Notes under the pieces: model-generated | Seen by the model: only the letters and a program-made list of their open reading frames with translations | What the model was told of the DNA's origin: nothing | The model's database searches: none | DNA from: Pseudoalteromonas haloplanktis ATCC 14393 | GTDB lineage: Bacteria; Pseudomonadota; Gammaproteobacteria; Enterobacterales; Alteromonadaceae | Direction of reading: 5' to 3' | Length of the DNA: 64,000 nt | Assembly: GCF_000238355.1 (NCBI RefSeq) | Contig: NZ_AHCA01000006.1 | Span: 124,001 to 188,000 of the forward strand | Shown: piece by piece, positions 1 through 9,448 of the stretch | Numbering within the stretch: the stretch's first letter is position 1 | How the letters are laid out: every line of letters starts with the position of its first letter | Translations under genes and position numbers: made by a program

Positions 1-1397
1 GTGCTCAGCTCTCAGCAGTTACATCTGTTCTTATCCAACCTTTGAGTGACAAGCAACGGCAATTGCTTAAATTTAAGCTCGAACCAGCACAAAACTGGCG
101 ATTTAGTTATTTTAATGAAACCGTATTTAATTCAAAGATGGTAGTTTTAGAAGCCGGTAACAAAGCTAATCCACCATTACTGTTAGTACATGGGCTCGGT
201 GAGCTTGCGATGCAAGATTGGTTCTCGGTGATCCCGACACTTGCCGAGAATTATTATGTAATTGCTGTAGACCTACCAGGCTTTGGTAATTCAGAGTCAC
301 CACAAGGGCGTTATTCACCTCATAATTATGCTGCAGTTTTGGCTCAAGTTGTTGAGCTTTATAGCGCGCGACCAGTCACTGTGGTTGGTCATTCTATGGG
401 CGCTGCAGTAAGTTTGTCTTTTGCTGGTTTATATCCACAACCACTTAATAAGTTAGTGCTTGTTGATGCTGCTGGAGTGTTGCAAAAGGTTGCTTTTTTA
501 AAGCCGATCACGAATATCGTTATTGAAGATTCGTGGCTGCCAAAATTTGTACGTACTAAGCTTGCACAACTCAATGACTTTACTACAGGCTTAATTGAGT
601 TGGGGGCAATTGACTCTTACTTTAGTGATTTACTGCAGCGCAGCGATAGTGCTTGGAATGCATTAATGGGAGAGCAACCAAACATGAATGCAGCGCTGAG
701 TTTAGTAGAGCAAGACTATAGCAACATTGTTGCAAACTTAAATACCCAAACGTACATCATCTGGGGTGAGCGAGATAACATCGCGCCACTTAGAACAGCT
801 AAGGTCTTGCAGCACCTACTAGCCAACAGTGAGTTGATGACAATAGCGCAAGCCGGTCACGTACCGATGAAAAGCGCAACAGCTGAATTTTTAGCATTAC
901 TTAATCATGCCCTTGAAACGCCAGTAGTGGCTCGTAAAGAACAACCACATGAAGCGGTAATGCAATCACACTTAAGCTGTAAAGATCGACACAGTCAAAC
1001 GTTCTCTGGACACTATAAAAAAGTGCTTATATCGGGCTGTAATAATATTTTACTCAAAGATATGACTGCACAATCAATAGCGATCACTGATTCACTAGTG
1101 CGCTTGGAAAATATAGCCATCACTGCTAGTGAACTTGGATTAGAAATTGTTGATTCCGTAGTAGAAGCAACCAATGTAACTATTAATGCGCGAAATGGCG
1201 TAGAGCTTGTGGGCGCCCGTTTTGATGGCGCAGGTGTGGAAATAAACGCAACTGCATTGGCAATGATGGTAAATACGCAAAGTAATATCATTTTTTCATT
1301 AAGTAAAATCACCAGTGCACATTTTCAAGGCAATGTTCATCAAGCATTTGAACTTCAAAATAGGAACGTAGATGAGTACCTTCAACAAGCTAACTAA
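1..1397 (+). CDS. alpha/beta hydrolase with C-terminal beta-helix-like domain (5' end outside window)
   Basis: The reading frame is open from base 3 with no stop, so the gene begins upstream of the window; the TTG at 42 is probably internal. Counting from that TTG, the first 295 residues form an alpha/beta hydrolase: oxyanion segment LLVHGLG (47-53), nucleophile elbow GHSMG with Ser118, acid Asp245 in WGERDN, and His273 in AGHVPM. From about residue 310 to the end the sequence turns into short alternating Val/Ile/Ala/Asn/Thr strands, as in a right-handed beta-helix, which is unusual for a hydrolase. Substrate unknown; esterase or lipase chemistry is an inference from the fold. The last 26 bases overlap the following lipoprotein gene, so the two are probably co-translated. 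Confidence 0.85.
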   Translation, partial: AQLSAVTSVLIQPLSDKQRQLLKFKLEPAQNWRFSYFNETVFNSKMVVLEAGNKANPPLLLVHGLGELAMQDWFSVIPTLAENYYVIAVDLPGFGNSESPQGRYSPHNYAAVLAQVVELYSARPVTVVGHSMGAAVSLSFAGLYPQPLNKLVLVDAAGVLQKVAFLKPITNIVIEDSWLPKFVRTKLAQLNDFTTGLIELGAIDSYFSDLLQRSDSAWNALMGEQPNMNAALSLVEQDYSNIVANLNTQTYIIWGERDNIAPLRTAKVLQHLLANSELMTIAQAGHVPMKSATAEFLALLNHALETPVVARKEQPHEAVMQSHLSCKDRHSQTFSGHYKKVLISGCNNILLKDMTAQSIAITDSLVRLENIAITASELGLEIVDSVVEATNVTINARNGVELVGARFDGAGVEINATALAMMVNTQSNIIFSLSKITSAHFQGNVHQAFELQNRNVDEYLQQAN

Positions 1398-2244
1398 AAT
1401 TGCTGTATTTGTAGGTTTAAGCATTGCTTTAATTGGCTGTCGCTCAACCAAAACAGAGCAACAGCAGTACCATGAGCTTCAAGATGGTATTTTTTATGGT
1501 GCTTATTATGGTGTATCTACTGTAAGCGTTGATACTCTAGCTTACACCTACAACACTGTGCAGGAGTTAAATGAAAGCGAAAATGAACTGCTTGAAAGTA
1601 TTGATCCTGCTATAACTCACGCCACGTTAAGTTTTCTTATCGGCTTGGGAGTTAGTGCTGATTTTGCCGTTGCAGAAAGTGATTTGGCCTATAAAAAAGC
1701 AGATAATCCCAGAGCTAAATATTTAGCCTACTCGGCGCAGTCACTGGCATTTTATAGTCAAGGGTGGCGTGATTTAGCAAAACAACGGGCTGATATAATT
1801 AAACATGACCCTATGTTTAGTGCAGTGAAGAGCAGTTACCCAAAAGATCAATTAATTGCCTATTTGATTTTAGGTAGCAGTGCTGTGCATAACGGCGATT
1901 TAACTACAGCGAATGAAATGTTTACTATTATTGGTGAGCAGATTGATAAGCCGTGGCTACCGTCGGTGGCCAAAGCGGTAACGTTTGCGTTTAACGGCTC
2001 ATTTTTTAATGCTGTTGATATGTTGCAGGTGTTACTCACAGACCCAAGTTTAACGCAGTATGAGCGTGCAAAATTGGCTGAACTTGAAGTCATCGCACAA
2101 AGCAGCTTATCGACAACACGAAAACAACAGGCTATGGCTAATCTTGCTGATAACTTTGTGTTTGAAAAAATAAAAAGCGGTAGTAGTAACTTATATCAGC
2201 AATATTTAACTGATTTACAAAGCTACGCTAAAGGTATTATTTAG
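1372..2244 (+). CDS. lipoprotein of unknown function
   Basis: The 290-residue product starts with a lipoprotein signal peptide ending in LIGC (Cys23), so it should be lipidated and face the periplasm or outer membrane. The mature part is rich in helix-forming residues with Tyr/Ala/Leu repeats suggestive of TPR-like helical pairs, but I recognise no family. The ATG at 1372 has AGGAAC upstream inside the preceding hydrolase gene, and the 26-bp overlap implies translational coupling, so it may act with the hydrolase. No catalytic motif is visible. Confidence 0.8.
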   Translation: MSTFNKLTKIAVFVGLSIALIGCRSTKTEQQQYHELQDGIFYGAYYGVSTVSVDTLAYTYNTVQELNESENELLESIDPAITHATLSFLIGLGVSADFAVAESDLAYKKADNPRAKYLAYSAQSLAFYSQGWRDLAKQRADIIKHDPMFSAVKSSYPKDQLIAYLILGSSAVHNGDLTTANEMFTIIGEQIDKPWLPSVAKAVTFAFNGSFFNAVDMLQVLLTDPSLTQYERAKLAELEVIAQSSLSTTRKQQAMANLADNFVFEKIKSGSSNLYQQYLTDLQSYAKGII

Positions 2245-2247
2245 CTA

Positions 2248-2394
2248 ATGGTTGCCGCAGGTGTTACTGGCGAACATTGGAATCATACTGAGCAAACTCG
2301 CGAATACGCCAATCGCAAGTATAGTAGAATGAAAAAATCTCAGCTCCAGCTTATTACTCATGTAACAGCGGGGTATGAGATGTTTTATGCCTAG
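2248..2394 (+). CDS. small ORF of 48 codons after the lipoprotein gene
   Basis: An ATG three bases after the lipoprotein stop codon opens a 48-residue hydrophilic reading frame ending TAG at 2392. The sequence (GVTGEHWNHTEQTREYANRK in its first half) lacks a signal peptide or membrane segment and I do not recognise it. An AAAGG lies about 12 bases upstream, too far to be convincing. It could be a coupled small gene, a remnant of a longer gene, or chance; it fills the only space between two convergent genes. Confidence 0.3.
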   Translation: MVAAGVTGEHWNHTEQTREYANRKYSRMKKSQLQLITHVTAGYEMFYA

Positions 2395-2400
2395 AATTTG

Positions 2401-3288
2401 TCACTTTTGCTGTTGACGCAGTGTCATAAGTTTTAATGCAATCATAATGCCGCCAATAATGCCAAAACAAGCTAGCATGCCACCGAGTGAGAGTGCTGGT
2501 AGGGCAAATAAGACTTGTGTGTCATTGCCCCCTAAGGCGAGGGAGGCACCGATACCCATTAAAACTCCTGCACTGCAATGAGTGATAAATTGTTTTTTAG
2601 TGATGGCAATAAAGGAATGTTTCTTGCCAAAACTCATGCCAATCAATAATAAAGCAATGATTAAGTGTTCACTCAGTGTAGGCCATGAGCTAAGTTCAGG
2701 ATTACTAAGAGTGTATGTGATTGCTTGTAAATAGTGGCTAGGCGACCAATGTGGACTTATTTGCGTCAGCATGGTGCTAATTGCACCAAAGAGTAATATT
2801 GTCAGCAGTGACAATCGCTTTGGGTGAATCATGAAGACAATGAGAGTAATCGCACAACTTGTTAGTATCAAGGGTGAAATCGCCAGAGATGTATAATTAG
2901 TCACAGGGTAATTGAGCGACAGCTCGAACGAAATATTAGCAAATAGTAACCAGCCTAGTGCCCAGCCAAAAACCGTTGCCAGCATGCGAATGTCTCGTTG
3001 AGCAAGACGGGTTAGGGTTGAAACACTACACCCTTGGTTAAAACCAGCCCCTAAGCCAAACAATAACCCACCGACAAAAAATAATAGATTTGCCCCGTAT
3101 TGTGGGTAGTTAATGGTCTTCACAGGGTAAATTGAAAACGGCACTACAAACCAAAATGCAAAGCCACACACTAAGATTGCAATAAGCAAAATAGGGCGGC
3201 CTGCCATCAAAGCTGTGACGCCTTTGACCATACATAAACCTGAACGTTTAGCGAGTATGCCAATTACGAGTGCCATGGCAAGCGGCAA
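2401..3288 (-). CDS. YeeE/YedE-family sulfur-compound transporter
   Basis: A membrane protein of about 295 residues with the conserved cysteine segments of the YeeE/YedE (PF04143) family: RSGLCMVKG near residue 14 and GAGFNQGCSVSTLTRLA near residue 84. Characterised relatives (TsuA/YeeE) carry thiosulfate across the inner membrane through a relay of such cysteines; transport of thiosulfate or a related sulfur compound is inferred. The start is uncertain. The TTG at 3288 lacks a Shine-Dalgarno sequence, while the frame stays open upstream and encodes CFISYFEFLLPLAMAL, which looks like genuine family sequence; a rare ATT start farther up is possible. No YeeD/TusA partner is adjacent. Confidence 0.8.
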   Translation of the reverse strand: MPLAMALVIGILAKRSGLCMVKGVTALMAGRPILLIAILVCGFAFWFVVPFSIYPVKTINYPQYGANLLFFVGGLLFGLGAGFNQGCSVSTLTRLAQRDIRMLATVFGWALGWLLFANISFELSLNYPVTNYTSLAISPLILTSCAITLIVFMIHPKRLSLLTILLFGAISTMLTQISPHWSPSHYLQAITYTLSNPELSSWPTLSEHLIIALLLIGMSFGKKHSFIAITKKQFITHCSAGVLMGIGASLALGGNDTQVLFALPALSLGGMLACFGIIGGIMIALKLMTLRQQQK

Positions 3289-3393
3289 TAAAAACTCAAA
3301 ATAGCTAATAAAGCACCTCAGATCCGATTCGATTACAATAGTATAAACCGGATCTATGCTGCTTTTAGTTCAATTGCTGTAAATATAATTACA

Positions 3394-5409
3394 CTAAAAC
3401 AATAGGCTGAAGTTTAGGCGCAATGTGCGCGGCTCAATCGGGTGAAAGTGATTATCTTCAACCCCATCTGCAGGCTCACCAGCTAAGCGTGATGCATAGA
3501 AGTAGTCAATATCGTGATCAGTACTATCAAATATATTTAGTATCTCAAGGCCGACTTTCCAATGCGTTTGTTGATAACTTACTAAACCATTTACCACGGT
3601 AAGTGGCTCTGAGCGTTTATCGCCATCACTACTAAGTATGCGCTTACCAATATGACGGACACGTAATGAAGACTGCCATTGCTGCGTTATGTGCCAATTA
3701 ATGCCAGTGCTGGCGACGACAGGCACCGCGCCCTCAATTCTATCGTCACTTGAATCGATATCTAAACGAGAGTGAGTGAATGAGGCTTCAGCGTCTAAGC
3801 TCAAGGCATCATTAAGCCAATAATAAGCACTGAGTTCTAAACCGTAGCGTTTTGATGCATCACTGGCTTCGGTATTACCCGCATCACCGACAAAAAGTAA
3901 TTCAGAATCCAAACTCAGCCACCACAGTGCTGCTGATAAATTAAATTGTTGTTGATCAAAGTAGCGCAGACCCAATTCCGCCCCATTGCTTTGTACCAGT
4001 AAATCAACTTTTTCTGCGGGGGCTAGGGTAACCGGATCTTGGCGGATCGTGGCTCCTCGCGCATCATTTGAATGATATGATTGCCCCCAATTAACATACC
4101 CGGCTAGATTGTCGTTGAACAGATAGTTTAAGCTGGCTTTAAAGCTTACCAAGTCATCATCAGCACTACCTGAATTAACACGGTTATTGCTATCAACATC
4201 AGCGTCAAAGTAATCGTAACGTACCCCAAGCGAGGCTTCCAGCGCTTGGCTCAAACTCATTTTTGACTGCCAATAGGCTGAGTAGCTGGCTTCGTTTACT
4301 ACATCTTCACGCACAGTACTTAAACGTTGGCGTTGTTTGGTATTGTATAAGCCTACTTGATCAATATCATCACGGCGGTATTCAACCCCTAAGGTATGTT
4401 GAATTGGCATTTGTGCGAGGGTGTCAACAAATTGATAGCTCAGTGCGCCACCGCTAATTGTGCGGCTATCGACTTGTTGAAATTGATCGCCATTAACCGG
4501 ATCATTTAAAAAGTAAGAAAAGTTAGAAAACAAGTCCATGTCATAATTGATCACATAAGCATTGGCATTAATATGCTGACCTTGCCAATTAGCCGATAAA
4601 CTATAACGACTAGAGCTGCCGCCTACGGTGGTATCGAGTGAACCTAGCTCGCTGATAATACCTTGATCTACAGCACGCTGTGGAATTTGATCCGCGGAAT
4701 TCCAGCTATTATCGTAGGCCATTGCTGTAACAGATAAGTCACCATCCCATGCTTTGCCGACATAACGGATCATGGCATTTTTTTTATCTACATCTTCATT
4801 GATATCTTGCCAAGGCCCGTCGTAACCTTGCCACTCACCGGCAATAATTATTTTACCGTTAGCAACACCAAGGGTGCCCAATGCCATTAATCGTTTATAG
4901 TTATCTTCACCAATACTGATGTCAAGTTGTTGGTGTTTAGGGTTATCTGCTAAGTTAAACTCAGCGCTACCAGCCGTTGAAAAGTCACCTTGGGCAGCCC
5001 CATAAGCGCCTTTTTGATAATCAATGGTTGCAATCGTTTCAGGAATAATAAAATTAAGATCGGTATAGCCTTGGCCGTGACCATGACTGCGCATATTTAT
5101 AGGCATGCCATCAATACTCGTTGCAAAGTCGGTACCGTGGTCAAGATTAAAACCGCGAATAAAATATTGATTAGCTTTACCTGAACCACTGTGTTGAGTA
5201 ACAGCCATCCCAGGAATAAGTTCTAACATTTCTGCACTGCGTAGCATTGCTCGGCTTTGTATTTCACCTTGGCCAATTATGCCGCTAGAGGCACTGATCG
5301 CATCGCCAATAAGGCCTGTTCGATGACCATAAACCGTAATTTCTTCTATATTAGCAAATACATGAGTTGAGCAGAGTAAGCTTCCTGAAAGAATTAAAAA
5401 GGTGCGCAT
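3394..5409 (-). CDS. TonB-dependent outer-membrane receptor
   Basis: A 671-residue receptor with a signal peptide cleaved after FA at about residue 20, a TonB-box-like EEITVYG at the mature N-terminus, a plug domain containing FIRGFNLDHGTDFATSIDGM and a His/Gly-rich SHGHGQGY loop, and a barrel ending in aromatic LNFSLLF. The His-rich plug loop marks a recognisable receptor subfamily, but I cannot name its ligand. The start is the ATG at 5409, because AAGGAA lies 6 bases before it; a GTG two codons upstream would leave no spacing. It is divergent from the murein operon starting at 5557, with about 147 bases between them, so a shared control region is possible but a role in murein uptake is not shown. 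Confidence 0.9.
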   Translation of the reverse strand: MRTFLILSGSLLCSTHVFANIEEITVYGHRTGLIGDAISASSGIIGQGEIQSRAMLRSAEMLELIPGMAVTQHSGSGKANQYFIRGFNLDHGTDFATSIDGMPINMRSHGHGQGYTDLNFIIPETIATIDYQKGAYGAAQGDFSTAGSAEFNLADNPKHQQLDISIGEDNYKRLMALGTLGVANGKIIIAGEWQGYDGPWQDINEDVDKKNAMIRYVGKAWDGDLSVTAMAYDNSWNSADQIPQRAVDQGIISELGSLDTTVGGSSSRYSLSANWQGQHINANAYVINYDMDLFSNFSYFLNDPVNGDQFQQVDSRTISGGALSYQFVDTLAQMPIQHTLGVEYRRDDIDQVGLYNTKQRQRLSTVREDVVNEASYSAYWQSKMSLSQALEASLGVRYDYFDADVDSNNRVNSGSADDDLVSFKASLNYLFNDNLAGYVNWGQSYHSNDARGATIRQDPVTLAPAEKVDLLVQSNGAELGLRYFDQQQFNLSAALWWLSLDSELLFVGDAGNTEASDASKRYGLELSAYYWLNDALSLDAEASFTHSRLDIDSSDDRIEGAVPVVASTGINWHITQQWQSSLRVRHIGKRILSSDGDKRSEPLTVVNGLVSYQQTHWKVGLEILNIFDSTDHDIDYFYASRLAGEPADGVEDNHFHPIEPRTLRLNFSLLF

Positions 5410-5523
5410 AATCACTTCCTTATAATTTAGGTTAATGTTTTATTACATTGACTAATACGTTTTACGTGGTTTATTGGATGCAGATATTTGCTTGTGACGG
5501 AAAATATGTTATTTTTAATAAAA

Positions 5524-5530
5524 TATTCCA
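5524..5530. promoter_or_regulatory. possible half-site of the RpiR operator
   Basis: TATTCCA here is identical to the right arm of the perfect inverted repeat at 10288-10304 and lies 27 bases before the start of the first murein operon. The left arm is not conserved (AATAAAA instead of TGGAATA), so this is only a half-site and could be chance in AT-rich DNA. Confidence 0.25.
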
Positions 5531-5556
5531 AAAATAAAAACTTTAAGGAATTTAAG

Positions 5557-6891
5557 TTGATTTTAGCAAATCTAAAAAAAGCAGGGCTGAAACTAACTTG
5601 GCTGGGAACAGTGACACTCGTTGCGTGTCAAAGTCCGTCACAGCAGGAGCTGCCAAAAACACCTGAAGATCAACAAAGCCAATTTTATCAGCAGGTGATG
5701 TTAGCCGCGCCAGTTTTACCCGCTGACCTTACAAATATGGTTATGCAGAATCATTATGTTGCGAATCGTATTGCCCGGGCTAAGTACAAAACGGCGAGTG
5801 AGGTTGATTACAGTAAAATTCACTGGCAGCAGCGCGTTGCCGCTGATTGGCAATATTTTGATATTCCAACAGCACAAGGTAAGTTGTTAATTATTGATTA
5901 CCAACAACAGGGTGATCAATTAGCATATCGTTATTTAGCAAATGGCACCCAAGACGATTTATATGAACCTTGGAGCTCATCTAAAATTCAAGCATTTAGT
6001 GGCGCAATCGCAAAAGTTAGAGAAACTAATCCTGAATTAGGCGCACACGCTACAATTGGCACTAGTAATGTTGCTGATTTGATCACCAGTATTAATAGTT
6101 ATTCACCTTTTGGTAGTGCAGATGGCAACTCGAATGCAATTGCCAGCTATTTTATTAATGTTGCTGGGCGTGAGTATTTAAGTAATTTATTTGCAGATAA
6201 TTGGCTAAAACTCAATGATTCTCGCATTATGTTTAAAGGTGCGTATGCAGCAGATATTTTTACCCCTAGCACGTCTCGTTGGCAAAGTACTAACAGTGAC
6301 GCTGTTGCTAGCGATATCACTTATTTTACTGTTAACAGTCATGATCCTGCTTATTTAGGATATCGCTGTACGGGGTGTGGTTTAACGGGCAATAAAGCAA
6401 TGACAACCTTGGCACAAGCTGAATGGTTAAAACGCTTAGCGAGTCATACAAGAGAGCCATTAACTCAGCAACCTTTCATACAAGCACAAGACATTGATGT
6501 GCTGTTTAATGGCACCGGGCACACAGACAAAACCGCAGTGGTGGGTGGTATGATGCAAGGGATCAGCCAAATGATCACCCAGTCATTAGCGCAAGCATTA
6601 GCGCCGAATGATCCTCGTCCAGCAAAACAAATTTTGGATGAGTTAACCCAAGGACAATGGCGTGTATGGCAAAAAATAGGTTGGGGACCGAGCGAAACTC
6701 GCTCAGCTACCGAAACTGTTATGTTAGCTCATGTTTACTTGCCGTTTATTCAAGGCGGGCGAGAATTCACCTTAGCGGCACAAAATAGTGTGCCTGGAGC
6801 AAGTGAAGCTAACTTAGCTGCGACAGGGTTACAAATGCAAGCTAACTTTACTCGTGCATTTACACAATTACTAATGCCACAAGATAAATAA
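5557..6891 (+). CDS. class A beta-lactamase-fold (serine hydrolase) lipoprotein
   Basis: I place the start at the TTG at 5557, which has AAGGAA six bases upstream and gives a textbook lipoprotein signal peptide with lipobox LVAC (Cys24); longer versions add a charged, non-signal N-terminus. The 444-residue product resembles class A beta-lactamases and PBP-like hydrolases: WSSSK supplies Ser140-x-x-Lys143, the stretch SADGNSNAIASYF (187-199) sits where the SDN loop and following helix belong, and QKIGWG (Lys373-Ile-Gly375) replaces the usual KTG. It lacks a clear Glu166-type omega-loop motif, so a DD-peptidase or other murein hydrolase role is more likely than antibiotic resistance; this is inference. 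It heads the operon with the NlpC/P60 peptidase (52-base gap). Confidence 0.7.
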   Translation: MILANLKKAGLKLTWLGTVTLVACQSPSQQELPKTPEDQQSQFYQQVMLAAPVLPADLTNMVMQNHYVANRIARAKYKTASEVDYSKIHWQQRVAADWQYFDIPTAQGKLLIIDYQQQGDQLAYRYLANGTQDDLYEPWSSSKIQAFSGAIAKVRETNPELGAHATIGTSNVADLITSINSYSPFGSADGNSNAIASYFINVAGREYLSNLFADNWLKLNDSRIMFKGAYAADIFTPSTSRWQSTNSDAVASDITYFTVNSHDPAYLGYRCTGCGLTGNKAMTTLAQAEWLKRLASHTREPLTQQPFIQAQDIDVLFNGTGHTDKTAVVGGMMQGISQMITQSLAQALAPNDPRPAKQILDELTQGQWRVWQKIGWGPSETRSATETVMLAHVYLPFIQGGREFTLAAQNSVPGASEANLAATGLQMQANFTRAFTQLLMPQDK

Positions 6892-6942
6892 ACGCAACAG
6901 CGCACAATTTATAAAGCAAATTGATAACAGAGGAACACCCGA

Positions 6943-8325
6943 ATGCGACAAACACTTATCGCCCTGAGTATTTCATTAGCTAGTATTGTTTCAGTGGCTC
7001 CCGATGTGGCTGCGGCTAATACGTGGCAATCAGATGTTATTGGGGTGACTCAATCACAGCTAACACCGCAACATTGGCTTAGCCAAGTGACAGATGAAAC
7101 TTTGATGAGCACAACACAAATTGCGGCGTTTAATAAGCACCTCATTGCAGAAAATGAATATATTGTTGATCCGTTAGAGTTTGTCTCACAGTTGAGCAAA
7201 AAGCAGTTAAAGGCGCATATTTTAAGCATCAGCGAAGTACCAAAAAGTCCACGTTTTTACCCTAATGGTAGTCCGTTAACCGCTAAGCACTTTGCAAAAT
7301 ACCAAGCTAATTTGAATTTAGACGCATTAGCAAAGAACAATCAAGTTGCTTATGGCATGGTGGTCAAACGCTCTGTACTACGTACTTTTCCAACTTGGGA
7401 TCGAGTACTAAACAGTGGTTTAGATAAAGATCTCGATCGCTTCCAAGAAAGCGGTTTATTCCCCGGCGACACAGTGGCTATTTTACATGAAAGTGCCGAT
7501 AAAAAATGGCTACTCGTGCGTGCTTATAATTACTTAGCTTGGGCGCCAAAAGCGGATATCGCCATATCAGACAAAGCCACGCTTAGTGAATTCAAAAGTA
7601 ACGATGACTTTTTATTGATAACCGGTGCTAAAGTGAATACCGCTTATGTGCCTGATGACAGTAGTACATCGCAAGTACAATTGGATATGGGCGTGCGTCT
7701 ACCATTAGTACCTGCTGCACAGGTGCCAAACTTATTACACGGGCAAAATACTTACGCCAGCCATGTTGTACAACTGCCTACACGTAATGAACAGGGGCAG
7801 TTAGTGATCAAACCTGCGCTCATTAGTCGAAGCAGCGATGTTAATCTTGGTTATTTACCTTACACCCAACAGCACTTAGTAAAGCAAGGTTTTAAATTTT
7901 TAGGCGAACGTTATGGCTGGGGCCATGATTACAACGGCCGAGATTGCACAGGGTTTGTTGGCGAAATTTATAAAACGTTTGGTTTATTAATGCCGCGTAA
8001 CTCTGGTCAACAAGGTAAAGGCGAGTACGGTATAAATTATCGCTTTGATAATAGCAACTCAGAGCAACAGAAACTTGCCATAGTAAATAAAATGCAGGTA
8101 GGCGATCTGATTTATATACCAGGACATGTGATGATGTATTTAGGTGAGCAAGACGGTCAGCCATACATTATCCATGATGTGAAAGGGCTTGGTTATAACA
8201 AACCTGATGGCAGCTTTTATTCAAGCTCGCTGAACGGCGTATCGGTAACACCTTTGTTGCCACTACGGTTATCGCAAACAAAGAGTTACTTAGACCGCAC
8301 GTATAACATTAAGCGTATTCGCTAG
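6943..8325 (+). CDS. SH3 / NlpC-P60 gamma-D-glutamyl-diamino acid endopeptidase
   Basis: A 460-residue exported protein: signal peptide to about residue 24, SH3-like region at about 135-300, and a C-terminal NlpC/P60 domain with catalytic Cys335 (RDCTGFV), His395 (GHVMMYLG) and a further His411. The arrangement matches the YkfC/AvPCP type of gamma-D-Glu-meso-diaminopimelate endopeptidase, which releases L-Ala-D-Glu from freed stem peptides. The next gene is the epimerase for exactly that dipeptide, as in the Bacillus ykf operon, which strengthens the assignment. AGAGGA lies about eight bases before the ATG. Periplasmic location is inferred from the signal peptide. Confidence 0.88.
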   Translation: MRQTLIALSISLASIVSVAPDVAAANTWQSDVIGVTQSQLTPQHWLSQVTDETLMSTTQIAAFNKHLIAENEYIVDPLEFVSQLSKKQLKAHILSISEVPKSPRFYPNGSPLTAKHFAKYQANLNLDALAKNNQVAYGMVVKRSVLRTFPTWDRVLNSGLDKDLDRFQESGLFPGDTVAILHESADKKWLLVRAYNYLAWAPKADIAISDKATLSEFKSNDDFLLITGAKVNTAYVPDDSSTSQVQLDMGVRLPLVPAAQVPNLLHGQNTYASHVVQLPTRNEQGQLVIKPALISRSSDVNLGYLPYTQQHLVKQGFKFLGERYGWGHDYNGRDCTGFVGEIYKTFGLLMPRNSGQQGKGEYGINYRFDNSNSEQQKLAIVNKMQVGDLIYIPGHVMMYLGEQDGQPYIIHDVKGLGYNKPDGSFYSSSLNGVSVTPLLPLRLSQTKSYLDRTYNIKRIR

Positions 8326-8335
8326 GATCGAAACT

Positions 8336-9448
8336 ATGAAAATTACCGCAATACGTTTTGCCAAACTCAAAGTGCCACTCGTTACGCCATTTAAAACAGC
8401 ACTGCGAGAAGTCAGCTTTATTGAAGACTTAGTTGTGATCATTGAAACTGATAAAGGTGAAATTGGCTATGGTGCTGCAGCATCGACACCGGTAATCACG
8501 GGGGATACTCATCAAAGTATACTCAGTGTTATCAAACAGTTTATCGCACCAAAACTGCTTGGTATGGAAATTGAAAACCTCAATCAAATCTGCCAAGTGA
8601 TCCAATCAAGTGTCGTGGCAAACTACAGCGCTAAAGCCGCCCTTGAGCTGGCCGTATATGATTTATGGGGCAAATTATATCAAGCACCACTGTATAAGTT
8701 GCTCGGTGGTGGTAGTCAAACACTGCGCACAGATATCACAATTAGTGTTGATAATATCGATAAAATGCTCAGTGATTGCGCTCTCGCAGTGGCGCAAGGC
8801 TTTGATATTTTAAAAGTAAAAATAGGTAATGATTTACAGCAAGATATCGAGCGAGTTAAAGCAATTTACCAAGGCTTTGGTCAAAAAACACAGATTCGTT
8901 TAGATGTAAATCAAGGCTGGAATGCTAAACAGACCGTATTTGCACTGCAGAAACTAGAAAGCCTTAATGTTGAATTAGAACTTGTTGAGCAACCAGTAAA
9001 AAGCGATGATTTTAAAGGTTTAAAATACATTACTGAACGCGTCAATACGCCAATCATGGCTGATGAAAGTGCGTTTTCGCCTAAGCAAGTTATTCAGTTA
9101 TTAGAACAAAATGCCGTTGATATTATCAATATCAAGGTGATGAAAACGGGTGGCTTAAGTCGTGCTATTGAAATTGCCAATATTACTGCCCAGTATCAAG
9201 CTCAATGCATGATTGGCTGCATGCTAGAAGGCAGTATTGCCGTTGCGGGAGCTGCGCATTTAGCGTCAGCAAAAGCGCAGCAGATCAGTAAAATAGATTT
9301 AGATGGTCCAGCATTGGGTCAGTATGATCCGGTGCAAGGTGGTGTTGAGTTTAATGGCCCTGCGATCACCTTAAGTGATGGCCCAGGTTTGGGTATAAAC
9401 AGTATCGATACATTACAACCGATCAACGATGGAGTTTGGCCTTTATGA
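8336..9448 (+). CDS. L-Ala-D/L-Glu (dipeptide) epimerase
   Basis: A 370-residue enolase-superfamily enzyme of the muconate-lactonizing subgroup, the usual length for YcjG/YkfB. The acid/base lysine pair is LKVKIG (Lys160, Lys162), the metal ligands are Asp190 (RLDVNQGW), Glu218 (LVEQP) and Asp243 (MADES), and the opposite lysine is Lys267 (INIKVMKTGG). Positions agree closely with the Bacillus subtilis enzyme. It converts L-Ala-D-Glu from murein to L-Ala-L-Glu, which ordinary peptidases can degrade. It follows the NlpC/P60 gene by 10 bases and overlaps the next gene by ATGA. It has no signal peptide, so its substrate must reach the cytoplasm. Confidence 0.92.
   Translation: MKITAIRFAKLKVPLVTPFKTALREVSFIEDLVVIIETDKGEIGYGAAASTPVITGDTHQSILSVIKQFIAPKLLGMEIENLNQICQVIQSSVVANYSAKAALELAVYDLWGKLYQAPLYKLLGGGSQTLRTDITISVDNIDKMLSDCALAVAQGFDILKVKIGNDLQQDIERVKAIYQGFGQKTQIRLDVNQGWNAKQTVFALQKLESLNVELELVEQPVKSDDFKGLKYITERVNTPIMADESAFSPKQVIQLLEQNAVDIINIKVMKTGGLSRAIEIANITAQYQAQCMIGCMLEGSIAVAGAAHLASAKAQQISKIDLDGPALGQYDPVQGGVEFNGPAITLSDGPGLGINSIDTLQPINDGVWPL

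Noticed and set aside
5557..6891. antibiotic-resistance beta-lactamase
   Set aside because: No Glu166-like loop or standard KTG is evident, and context is murein salvage, so a resistance role is not claimed.
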